Virus record (IMG/VR): IMGVR_UViG_3300025168_013811
Coordinates: 1-46,141 of that record
Source of the DNA: a virus
Length of the DNA: 46,141 nt
Reading direction: 5' to 3' (one strand)
Shown: positions 17,161 through 25,391 of the stretch, piece after piece
Position numbering within the stretch: the stretch's first letter is position 1
How the letters are laid out: every line of letters starts with the position of its first letter
Notes under the pieces: model-generated
The model's input: only the letters and a program-made list of their open reading frames with translations
What the model was told of the DNA's origin: nothing
Databases searched by the model: none
Translations under genes and position numbers: made by a program

Positions 17161-18155
17161 AGTTTGCATTAATAATAGATACGGTTGGGAATTGTGACTC
17201 ATACTATGTAAAAAATTCTAAAGCATATAAACTTAAAAATGATACATTACATTCATATGAAGGTTCTATAAGCTCAGAATGTTTTATGAATACATGGAAC
17301 TATCCATGGTTGTTTGATGGACATTTTATAAATTGGAAAGATTATGAAAGTAATTTACCTAAATTAGATTTAGATGTTATATTTGTAACTATAGAAAGAT
17401 TTCTAGATAAATATGATTGGTGTAATGTATCTGCATTAAGAAAACAATATCCAAATGCTAAAATAATAGGATTCATAAAAGAAGTATGGACAGGTCCTGC
17501 TCATGATTTTAAACATCCTAAACATAAAGCTAGAATTAATTTTTTAAACGAATGTGATGGTGTAATACATAATCGACCAGAATTAAAAGAATTTGTTAAT
17601 ATACAAGATCAGTTAAATGTTCCAATGCAATTTATTGCACAGCCACATAATGTAGAATATTTTCATAAACATTATTTTAAAGAAAAAAAATTAGCATTAT
17701 ATGAATATGTCCCAAATCATCCACCTAGACATGGTACTACTCAAGCATTTTGTGAATATATGAATAAAAAACATAATATTCCAATTGTAAGAAGAGAATA
17801 TAAAAAAGAGGGAGTGTATTGGTGGCAATCACAAGAAGAATTTATTGAAAGCTGGTCGACATGTCAATTTCATGTTAACTTAGATCCAATAGAATACTTT
17901 CCAGGCAATCAATGTACGCAAGTTGCTAGTACAGGGACAATACAAATAGGAGGTATTAATGATAATCATCAATTACTATATCCAGATACAGCAACAACTG
18001 ATTGGAATATTCTTGAAGATAGGATATTAACATATATTGATGATGAAAAGGCTCGCTTTAATGTAATTAATTATGCATGGACGAAACTTAATGATGTATT
18101 TAGCTTTAATGCAGTACGAGATAATATTAATATGTTTGTAAAAGGAATAAAATGA
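17157..18155 (+). CDS. Putative GT-B glycosyltransferase
   Basis: 332 residues without membrane segments. The order of elements suggests a GT-B fold: NAKIIGFIKEVWTG, a GVIHNRPELKEF helix, PHNVEYFHKHYF, and then a C-terminal CQFHVNLDPIEYFPGNQCTQVASTGTIQIGG region, where a Gly/Thr-rich loop could hold the sugar nucleotide. It has no classical E-x7-E, so the family call is tentative. Overlaps both neighbours by 4 bases. Confidence 0.55.
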   Translation: MKFALIIDTVGNCDSYYVKNSKAYKLKNDTLHSYEGSISSECFMNTWNYPWLFDGHFINWKDYESNLPKLDLDVIFVTIERFLDKYDWCNVSALRKQYPNAKIIGFIKEVWTGPAHDFKHPKHKARINFLNECDGVIHNRPELKEFVNIQDQLNVPMQFIAQPHNVEYFHKHYFKEKKLALYEYVPNHPPRHGTTQAFCEYMNKKHNIPIVRREYKKEGVYWWQSQEEFIESWSTCQFHVNLDPIEYFPGNQCTQVASTGTIQIGGINDNHQLLYPDTATTDWNILEDRILTYIDDEKARFNVINYAWTKLNDVFSFNAVRDNINMFVKGIK

Positions 18156-19066
18156 AAAAAATATTAGTAACAGGTGGAACGGGTATGGTTGGAAAATATC
18201 TTAAGGATATATTACCAAATGCTACCTATATAGGAAGTAAAGATTATGATTTACGAGATTGGTTAGAAGTAGAAAATTGTTTCGAAACTCATAAGCCTGA
18301 CCATGTAATTCATTTAGGAGCAAAGGTAGGTGGAATATTAGAAAATATAGCATCACCGGCAGAGTTTTATAATGATAATACATTAATTAATACAAATGTA
18401 TTAATGATGGCCAAACAATATAATACAACTCGATTTACTGCTATATTAAGTACATGTATGTATCCAGATGTAGTAGATAATTATCCAATGACAGAAAATG
18501 ATATTCATTTAGGACCACCGGCAGATGCGAATTTTAGTTATGGGTTTACAAAAAGATCATTATTAGTAGCTATTAATGCCTACAACAAACAATATGGAAC
18601 AAAATACAATTATCTTATTCCATGTAATTTATATGGTGAACATGATCATTTTGATGACCCAAATAAATGTCATTTCATAACAGCATTAATTAGAAAAATA
18701 ATAGATGCGGATAATGAAAATAAAAAAGAAATTAATTTATTTGGAACTGGCAATCCTTTAAGACAGTTTATGTATGCAGGTGATTTAGCACGTACGATAA
18801 AATTAGTAATTGATTATGATATTACAGAAAGTTTTAATGTTGCAACTACAGAAGAACATTCAATTAAAGAGATGGCTGATATTGCTATAAAAGGTTTGGA
18901 CAAAAATATGTCGTATAATTTTGATATATCAAAGCCAGATGGGCAATATAGAAAAACTGTTAGTAATAGAAAAATGTTAAATAATGTAGGTGAATTTGAA
19001 TTTACTACATTAAGTGATGGAATAAAAAAAGTTTATAACGAGGTAATAAAAAAATATGGAAAATAA
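18152..19066 (+). CDS. GDP-L-fucose/GDP-colitose synthase-like epimerase-reductase
   Basis: 304 residues, SDR fold. Nucleotide-binding VTGGTGMVG (6-14), HLGAKVGG (54-61, typical of Fcl), Ser100 in STCMYP and the catalytic Tyr130-x3-Lys134 (SYGFTKR). Fcl-type enzymes do 3,5-epimerisation and 4-reduction of GDP-4-keto-6-deoxymannose; the close relative ColC does 5-epimerisation and 4-reduction on the 3-deoxy product. The gene overlaps, by 11 bases, a ColD-like 3-dehydratase, so the ColC role (GDP-L-colitose) is attractive. The distinction from fucose synthase cannot be made by eye. Confidence 0.83.
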   Translation: MKKILVTGGTGMVGKYLKDILPNATYIGSKDYDLRDWLEVENCFETHKPDHVIHLGAKVGGILENIASPAEFYNDNTLINTNVLMMAKQYNTTRFTAILSTCMYPDVVDNYPMTENDIHLGPPADANFSYGFTKRSLLVAINAYNKQYGTKYNYLIPCNLYGEHDHFDDPNKCHFITALIRKIIDADNENKKEINLFGTGNPLRQFMYAGDLARTIKLVIDYDITESFNVATTEEHSIKEMADIAIKGLDKNMSYNFDISKPDGQYRKTVSNRKMLNNVGEFEFTTLSDGIKKVYNEVIKKYGK

Positions 19067-20237
19067 AATATTTTGGCCATTAATGAAAGATTGTATAACG
19101 GCAGACGATAAATCAATTATGATTGATTTTATTACAAATGCTGGACGTTTTACTAATGGTCCAATGGTTAAAAAATTCGAACAAGAATGGTCGGATTGGT
19201 TAGGATGTAAACATTCATTATTTGTATCTTCAGGTAGTACAGCTAATTTATTATTAGTTGCAGCTATGAAAGAAAAATATAATCTTAAAGATGGAGATAA
19301 AGTTATAGTCCCAGCGATGACTTGGGTGACTAATATATCTCCAATAATGCAATTAGGACTTCAGCCAATATTCTGCGACGTCGACCCTATTACTTTTAGT
19401 TTTAATGAACATCATTTAAAAGTATTAGCATTAGCGCATCATGATATAAAAGCTGTATTTGTTTCACATCTGTTTGGTATTGCAGCTGAAATGGATGTAT
19501 ATAAAGAAATTTTACCTGAAGCAGTTTTTATTGAAGATGTCTGTGAATCTCATGGCGCGACATATAAAGGAAAAAAATGTGGAACGTTATCAGAAGGATC
19601 AACATTTAGCTTTTATTTTGGACATCATATGACTACAATTGAAGGAGGATTTGTCTGTACAGATGATGATGAATTATATAATATAATGAAAATGAAAAGA
19701 AGTCATGGTATGGCTAGAGAAGCAACACCGGCAAAATATGAAGAATATAAAAAAGAATATCCGGATATACATCCTATGTTTATGTTTATAACTGATGGGT
19801 ATAATTTACGAAGTATGGAACTAAATGCAGTTTTAGGTTCATCACAACTTAAAAATTTAACTAAAAATAATGAAATTAGGAAAGCTAATTTTAATAGATT
19901 TATAAATAATATCAAAAAATATCCTAATTTATTTCATGGAACATATAAAGAAGAAGGTAATAGTAGTTTTTGTTTTCCTTTTATTTGTAAAACATTTGAA
20001 GTTAAGAATCAATTAGAAAAATATTTAAGAAATAATGGTGTAGAAACTAGACCATTATGTAGTGGTAATTTATTAAGACAGCCATTTTTACAAAGAGATG
20101 GGAAATTACCTAAACCAGAAAAATTTCCAGTTGCTGATTCACTTCACCAATTAGGATTTTTTATAGGTAATAATCATATGATATCAGAAAATGACTGGAT
20201 TAAATTAGAAACATTATTAAAGGAGTATAAATTATGA
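19056..20237 (+). CDS. PLP-dependent sugar 3-dehydratase, ColD-like (His in place of the PLP lysine)
   Basis: 393 residues of the DegT/DnrJ/EryC1/StrS fold: SSGSTANLL (59-67), DVCESHGA (161-168) and FYFGHHMTTIEGG (187-199). In aminotransferases the residue at His190 is the Lys that holds PLP. His at this place is the hallmark of sugar 3-dehydratases (ColD, RfbH), which use free PLP/PMP to remove the C3 hydroxyl. RfbH has an extra Cys cluster for 2Fe-2S which is absent here, so ColD (GDP-4-keto-6-deoxymannose 3-dehydratase) is the better match, also in length. Together with the preceding Fcl/ColC-like gene it points to a 3,6-dideoxyhexose. Confidence 0.85.
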   Translation: MENKIFWPLMKDCITADDKSIMIDFITNAGRFTNGPMVKKFEQEWSDWLGCKHSLFVSSGSTANLLLVAAMKEKYNLKDGDKVIVPAMTWVTNISPIMQLGLQPIFCDVDPITFSFNEHHLKVLALAHHDIKAVFVSHLFGIAAEMDVYKEILPEAVFIEDVCESHGATYKGKKCGTLSEGSTFSFYFGHHMTTIEGGFVCTDDDELYNIMKMKRSHGMAREATPAKYEEYKKEYPDIHPMFMFITDGYNLRSMELNAVLGSSQLKNLTKNNEIRKANFNRFINNIKKYPNLFHGTYKEEGNSSFCFPFICKTFEVKNQLEKYLRNNGVETRPLCSGNLLRQPFLQRDGKLPKPEKFPVADSLHQLGFFIGNNHMISENDWIKLETLLKEYKL

Positions 20238-21175
20238 AAAAGAAAATATTAGTTACTGGCGGTGCTGGTTATGTAGGAACTACATTAATACCTAAACTTT
20301 TAGAAAAAAAGTATAACGTTACTGTTTTTGACAATTTAATGATGGGTGGTAATCCATTAATACCATTTTTTAAGGATAAAAATTTTAATTTTATAAAAGG
20401 TGATATTAGAGATCTAGATAAACTAAAAAAGGCAACAAAGGGACAGGATATTATTATTCATCTAGCAGCATTAGTAGGATTTCCAGTATGTCGAATGAAC
20501 CCAGATTTAGCAAAAGAAATTAACGTTCAAGGAACTATTAATTTAATAAAAGCATGTACAGATGATCAGCCTATATTTTATGGATCAACTGGTAGTAATT
20601 ACGGAACAGTTACAGATATATGTACAGAAGAGACTCCATTAAATCCATTAAGTTTATATGGCGAGACAAAAACTGAAGCAGAACAATTATTACTTGCAAG
20701 AGGTAATACAATAGCATATAGATTTGCAACAGCATTTGGAACATCTCCTAGATTAAGATTAGACTTATTAGTTAATGATTTTACAAATAAATGTTTGAGA
20801 GATGGATATTTGGTAGTATATGAAAAGAATTTCATGAGAACATTTATACATGTATCAGATATGGCTGATTCATTTTTATTTGGAATTGATAATGTAGATG
20901 ATATGATAAACAATGTTTATAATGTAGGTAGTGATTCGATGAATTATAGCAAGGAAGAGATTTGTAATATGATTGCAGAGAAGACAGGTGCATTTGTACA
21001 TTTCGAAGAAATAGGAACAGATGCTGATAAAAGGAACTATACAGTAAGTTATGAAAAAATAAATAAATTAGGTTTTGATACAAAAATTAGTATGGAAGAT
21101 GGTATAGATGAAATTTATAATGCTTTACAGGTTATAGATATTAGCAATACATATACTAATGCAAAATATTTTTAA
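20234..21175 (+). CDS. NAD-dependent sugar-nucleotide epimerase/dehydratase
   Basis: 313 residues, extended SDR. VTGGAGYVGTT at the N-terminus, IIIHLAALVG, a Ser/Thr-rich active strand GSTGSNYG, and SLYGETK with the catalytic Tyr and Lys. It belongs to the broad epimerase group that includes UDP-glucose/GlcNAc 4-epimerases and 4-reductases; the substrate cannot be read from sequence. It overlaps the ColD-like gene by 4 bases and is 10 bases from the dehydrogenase gene. Confidence 0.8.
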   Translation: MKKKILVTGGAGYVGTTLIPKLLEKKYNVTVFDNLMMGGNPLIPFFKDKNFNFIKGDIRDLDKLKKATKGQDIIIHLAALVGFPVCRMNPDLAKEINVQGTINLIKACTDDQPIFYGSTGSNYGTVTDICTEETPLNPLSLYGETKTEAEQLLLARGNTIAYRFATAFGTSPRLRLDLLVNDFTNKCLRDGYLVVYEKNFMRTFIHVSDMADSFLFGIDNVDDMINNVYNVGSDSMNYSKEEICNMIAEKTGAFVHFEEIGTDADKRNYTVSYEKINKLGFDTKISMEDGIDEIYNALQVIDISNTYTNAKYF

Positions 21176-21185
21176 GGGATAAATT

Positions 21186-22262
21186 ATGAAAAATATAAGT
21201 ATAATAGGAGTAGGAAGATTAGGATTATGTTTAGCTTTAAATTTAGAGAAAAAAGGTTCATATATTATAGGAGTAGATATAAATAAAGATTATATAGATT
21301 CGCTAAATTCTAAAACTTTTCAATCTAGTGAAGAAGGCGTAAATGAATTATTAGAATCAAGTAACAATATTCATTTCACTACAGATATTAAAAAATCATT
21401 AAAAAATGATATTATATTCGTTGTTGTTCCAACACCTTCAACTGTTGATTGGAAATATGATCATACATATATAGAAGAAGTGGCGGATAAATTAATATCA
21501 TTAGGAAAACAAGATCGTCGAAAAGATTTAATTATTAACTGTACTACATTTCCAGGATATTGTGACACTTTACATGAAAGATTAAAAGAATATAATTATT
21601 ATGTATCATATAATCCAGAATTTATAGCTCAAGGAACTATTATAAGAGATCAAGTAATGTGTGACAGTGTATTGATTGGATCTGCCGATAAATATGCTGA
21701 ACTATTAATTGAGAATATATATTTAGACATGGTAGAGTCAAAGCCAATTTATAACAAATTAACTAGAACAGAAGCAGAATTAGTAAAATTATCAGTTAAT
21801 TGTTTTTTAACAACTAAAATATCTTTTGCAAATATGGTAGGTGATATTGCATCTAGATTAAATTGTAATGCGGAAAAGGTATTAGAATCAGTTGGATCAG
21901 ATTCTAGAATTGGTACAAAATATATTAAGCCTGGGTTTGGTTTTGGAGGTCCTTGTTTTCCAAGAGATAATAGAGCTTTAGCTAAATGTGGACAAGAAAT
22001 AGGAGTAGATGCGGAAATAGCAAATGCAACTGATAGAATGAATGAAAAACATTTACAGTATCAAATTGAAGATTTTGTAAAGAATAATATAGATAAAACT
22101 AAACCATTAATATTTGATTATGTTACATACAAAAAAGAAAGTGTATTAATCGAAGAGTCTCAACAATTAAAATTTGCATTGGCTCTAAAAAAATTAGGTT
22201 ATACTATCATTGTTAAAGATGAAAGACCAGAAGTATTAGAACAATTAAAAGGCATTCTATGA
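21186..22262 (+). CDS. Nucleotide-sugar dehydrogenase (UDP-glucose/GDP-mannose 6-dehydrogenase family)
   Basis: 358 residues. GVGRLG (8-13) binds NAD, VVPTPST and YNPEF are family signatures, Lys211 and Cys257 in GFGFGGPCFPRD are the catalytic pair. It oxidises the C6 alcohol of an NDP-hexose to the acid, via a thiohemiacetal on the Cys. A short third domain is retained (VTYKKESVLIEESQQLKFA), smaller than in typical 390-440 residue enzymes. A second, more truncated homologue is encoded at 34871. The substrate is probably a UDP- or GDP-sugar but cannot be fixed. Confidence 0.88.
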   Translation: MKNISIIGVGRLGLCLALNLEKKGSYIIGVDINKDYIDSLNSKTFQSSEEGVNELLESSNNIHFTTDIKKSLKNDIIFVVVPTPSTVDWKYDHTYIEEVADKLISLGKQDRRKDLIINCTTFPGYCDTLHERLKEYNYYVSYNPEFIAQGTIIRDQVMCDSVLIGSADKYAELLIENIYLDMVESKPIYNKLTRTEAELVKLSVNCFLTTKISFANMVGDIASRLNCNAEKVLESVGSDSRIGTKYIKPGFGFGGPCFPRDNRALAKCGQEIGVDAEIANATDRMNEKHLQYQIEDFVKNNIDKTKPLIFDYVTYKKESVLIEESQQLKFALALKKLGYTIIVKDERPEVLEQLKGIL

Positions 22263-23032
22263 AACTATCAAATAAAATTTCAAATTGGATAAAGGATTAT
22301 GTAATTAAACATAAAATAGAATCTTTAGTTATCGGCATATCTGGTGGAATTGATTCTGCAGTAACATCGACGTTATGTGCAGAAACAGGTATACAAACTA
22401 CTATCGTATCAATGCCTATAATGCCCGGGATAAGAGTAGATACTCCGGAGTACCAAAGTAACGATGAACTAGTACGAGCTAGAAATCATATAAGATTTTT
22501 AGAAGATAGATATGAAAATGTACATGTAATTGAAAAAGATTTAACAGATCTTTTTGAAACTTTTAAACTTACATTTAGTGACTTATTTATAGACGATTTA
22601 GCATTTGCGAATGCAAGAGCAAGATTAAGAATGACATCATTATATCATATAGCACAAACATCAAATGGAATAGTTGTAGGTACAGGAAATAAAATAGAAG
22701 ATTTTGGAGTTGGGTTTTTTACAAAATATGGAGATGGAGGAGTTGATATAAGTCCAATTGCAGATTTGATGAAATCGGAAGTAAAAAGTCTTGCTAAAGA
22801 AATAGGAATTGCAGAAGATATAATTAATGCAGCTCCGACAGATGGATTATGGGAAGATGGTAGAACAGATGAGGATCAAATAGGCGCAACATATGATGAA
22901 CTTGAATGGGCGATGGGATATGAAGAAGGATTTACAATGTCAGAAAGACAGCAAGAAGTTCTTGATATATACAATAAGTTTAATAAACAAAATAAACATA
23001 AAATGATTTCAATACCAATTTTTAAACAATAA
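22259..23032 (+). CDS. nadE: NH3-dependent NAD+ synthetase
   Basis: 257 residues, the size of the ammonia-dependent form (no glutaminase domain). PP-loop SGGIDSA (28-34), GTGNKIED, the FFTKYGDGGVDISPI segment and the PTDGLW loop are all family hallmarks. It adenylates nicotinic acid adenine dinucleotide and amidates it to NAD+. It is tucked between sugar enzymes, with a 4-base overlap to the upstream dehydrogenase. The block holds many NAD-dependent enzymes, so it may supply cofactor; counteracting host NAD-depleting defences is another idea. Some PP-loop amidotransferases act on sugars, so a changed substrate is possible. Confidence 0.9.
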   Translation: MKLSNKISNWIKDYVIKHKIESLVIGISGGIDSAVTSTLCAETGIQTTIVSMPIMPGIRVDTPEYQSNDELVRARNHIRFLEDRYENVHVIEKDLTDLFETFKLTFSDLFIDDLAFANARARLRMTSLYHIAQTSNGIVVGTGNKIEDFGVGFFTKYGDGGVDISPIADLMKSEVKSLAKEIGIAEDIINAAPTDGLWEDGRTDEDQIGATYDELEWAMGYEEGFTMSERQQEVLDIYNKFNKQNKHKMISIPIFKQ

Positions 23033-23033
23033 C

Positions 23034-23065
23034 TTAGGAATCATGCAAAAAATTTATTATATTTA
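23034..23065 (+). promoter_or_regulatory. Class A promoter-like motif (copy 4), inside the glycan block
   Basis: TTAGG at 23034-23038, 18-base spacer with TG at positions 6-7, then TTATATTTA at 23057-23065, and ATG at 23070 four bases on. This is the only gap in the otherwise overlapping glycan block, so the genes from 23070 can be expressed separately from the class B-driven upstream part. Confidence 0.55.
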
Positions 23066-23069
23066 AATA

Positions 23070-23699
23070 ATGAAGTATCTTAATTTTAACAAAGTATTAT
23101 GTCTATCTCCTCATCCGGATGATATTGAAATTGGACTCGGAGGATCGATTATAAAATATTCTGATACTCAATTTGATATGTTAACATTATCAGGTGGAGG
23201 AGATTTTGAAGGCACGGGAGTAGATATACGAGAAATTGAATTAAAATCTGCATGGCAAGAGGCTAATGTAGATAATATTTCAATCAATGTTCAACCATCA
23301 CTTAAGCCAAAAAATAATACAGAAGATTTTTTAATTAATACAATTGAAACATCTTATTTAGACGATCACCAGGCTATATTTGTTCCGACATATATTGATG
23401 CTCATTTTGAACATAGATTAACTAATCGATTGGCAGCCGCATTAACAAGATGTAAAAATATTTCAATCATTGAATATCGTACTCCATCTACATTAAATAA
23501 TTGGATACCAAATATGTATGTTGATATAACAAATGAATATAAACAAAAATTATCAATGTTATCAAAATTTAGTTCACAGCAGAATAAAGAATATTTTAAA
23601 CGAGATATGCTAGATGCATTTCATATAGATTTTCAGAGTTCTAAAAAAGGAAATAAATACGTAGAACATTTAAAAATAATTCAATTATATGGAATCTAG
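23070..23699 (+). CDS. PIG-L/LmbE-family de-N-acetylase
   Basis: 209 residues. The N-terminal PHPDDIE (14-20) is the zinc-binding PHPDDxE signature, and HFEHRLTN supplies the later His ligand. Members remove N-acetyl groups from GlcNAc-containing sugars or related compounds. It starts right after a class A promoter, and its last bases overlap the carbamoyltransferase start (23689), so the two modifications, deacetylation and carbamoylation, are likely paired. The acceptor is unknown. Confidence 0.87.
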   Translation: MKYLNFNKVLCLSPHPDDIEIGLGGSIIKYSDTQFDMLTLSGGGDFEGTGVDIREIELKSAWQEANVDNISINVQPSLKPKNNTEDFLINTIETSYLDDHQAIFVPTYIDAHFEHRLTNRLAAALTRCKNISIIEYRTPSTLNNWIPNMYVDITNEYKQKLSMLSKFSSQQNKEYFKRDMLDAFHIDFQSSKKGNKYVEHLKIIQLYGI

Positions 23700-25389
23700 A
23701 AATTATATATTAGGAATATTTCCAAATAAAAACTCTTCAGCTTGTCTATTAAAAAATGGAGAGATAATAGCAGTTGGAGAAGAAGAAAGGTTTAACAGAA
23801 TTAAAACTACATCTAGTTTACCTATTCAATCTATTAGATATGTTTTAAAGGAAGCTTCTATATCTTTTAAAGAAGTAGATCATATAGCAATTGCATGGGA
23901 TTGTCTTAAATATCCAAATCATATGGATAATTTTCGATCGAGAGAATTAAAGGGAAGGACTGAATTGGATGAATTAATTGATCAAATAAAAACAACCAAT
24001 TGGAATCCTAATTATTTAGAATTTCAATTGCAAACTCAGATTGGAGAAACATTACCACCTATACATTATATACCACATCATCGAAGTCATGCAGCTAGTA
24101 CATATTATTTATCTGGTTTTGATGAATCATTAATTTTAACCATCGATGGTTCTGGTGAAGAACATGCAACAATAATTTGGTATGGTAGTGGTACTAATAT
24201 AGAAAAAGTAAAGGAAATAAATTTACCTAATTCATTAGGATGGTTTTATTCAGCAATAACAGAATTTTTAGGATTCAAAGCATATACAGGTGAAGGTAAA
24301 GTAATGGGTTTGGCGCCATATGGAAATGATGTTAAAGAAATAAAAGAAAAATTACGAAAGATTATACAAATTAAAGAAGATTCATATACTATAGATCCAT
24401 CATATATTTATTTTGATAAACGTACAAAAAGTAATAAGTTTACAGATAAATTAACTGATTTATTAGGTACGCCAAGAAACCATGGAGAAGATTTTACACA
24501 GTATCATAAGGACATTGCATTTTGTGTGCAAGATTTATTAGAAGAAGCTGTAGAGAATTTAGTTCGATGGGGTATAAAACAAACAGGATTGAAAAATATT
24601 TGTATTGCTGGCGGCGTAGGAATGAATTGTAAAATGAATGGAAAAATTCGTTCAATGAAAGAAGTTGATGATGTATTTGTTATACCACCGAGTAGTGATA
24701 ATGGAGCAAGCATCGGATCGGCATTACAACTTTATAAAGATTTAGGTTTTAATCCTAAACAATATAAAATGCAACATGCTTATTATGGTCCATCCTTTTC
24801 AAATGAAGAAATAAAACATGTATTAGATTATTGTAAAGTAAATTATACATATCATAAAGATATAGAAAAAGTAACAGCAGAAAAAATTTATAAAAATAAA
24901 ATAATAGGATGGTTTCAAGGTAGAATGGAGATAGGATCTCGGGCATTAGGCAATCGAAGTATTTTAGGTAATCCATTAAATGAAGATATGAAAGATATTA
25001 TTAATTCACAGGTTAAACATAGAGAATCATATCGTCCATTTTGTCCTTCAATGTTACAAGAAGATGCCAATAAATATCTTAAGAATATAGAATCTGCTCC
25101 ATTTATGATTGTTGCATATGATGCTAAAGATGGAATAAAAGAAAAACTTCCAGCAGTAGTACATGAAGATAATTCAGTACGTCCGCAGACAGTTTGTAAA
25201 GAAGATAATAAACGATATTGGAATTTGATAAACGAATTTAAATCCTTATCTGGAGAATCAGTAATTTTGAATACTAGTTTTAATATAGCAGGAGAGCCGG
25301 TAGTATGTACACCGCAAGATGCTGTTAGATGCTTTTATGGCACAGGTATAGATGTTTTAGTAATAGGAAATTATTTAATTGAAAAGTAA
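23689..25389 (+). CDS. O-carbamoyltransferase (NodU/CmcH/TobZ family)
   Basis: 566 residues, usual for the family. It shows N-terminal ILGI...SACLLKNGEIIAVGEEERF, the metal-binding HHRSHAAS (130-137, ASKHA-like Kae1 domain), ILTIDGSGE, and the C-terminal YrdC-like-side signature GRMEIGSRALGNRSI. These enzymes make carbamoyl-adenylate from carbamoyl phosphate and pass it to a sugar hydroxyl. Carbamoyltransferases of this family have also been reported to act on 5-hydroxymethylcytosine in phage DNA. The sugar-rich context and the paired deacetylase favour a glycan acceptor, but no hydroxymethylase is visible to test the other idea. Confidence 0.93.
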   Translation: MESRNYILGIFPNKNSSACLLKNGEIIAVGEEERFNRIKTTSSLPIQSIRYVLKEASISFKEVDHIAIAWDCLKYPNHMDNFRSRELKGRTELDELIDQIKTTNWNPNYLEFQLQTQIGETLPPIHYIPHHRSHAASTYYLSGFDESLILTIDGSGEEHATIIWYGSGTNIEKVKEINLPNSLGWFYSAITEFLGFKAYTGEGKVMGLAPYGNDVKEIKEKLRKIIQIKEDSYTIDPSYIYFDKRTKSNKFTDKLTDLLGTPRNHGEDFTQYHKDIAFCVQDLLEEAVENLVRWGIKQTGLKNICIAGGVGMNCKMNGKIRSMKEVDDVFVIPPSSDNGASIGSALQLYKDLGFNPKQYKMQHAYYGPSFSNEEIKHVLDYCKVNYTYHKDIEKVTAEKIYKNKIIGWFQGRMEIGSRALGNRSILGNPLNEDMKDIINSQVKHRESYRPFCPSMLQEDANKYLKNIESAPFMIVAYDAKDGIKEKLPAVVHEDNSVRPQTVCKEDNKRYWNLINEFKSLSGESVILNTSFNIAGEPVVCTPQDAVRCFYGTGIDVLVIGNYLIEK

Positions 25390-25391
25390 TT

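Noticed and set aside
19056-20237. Sugar aminotransferase
   Set aside because: His190 replaces the essential PLP lysine, so transamination is unlikely.
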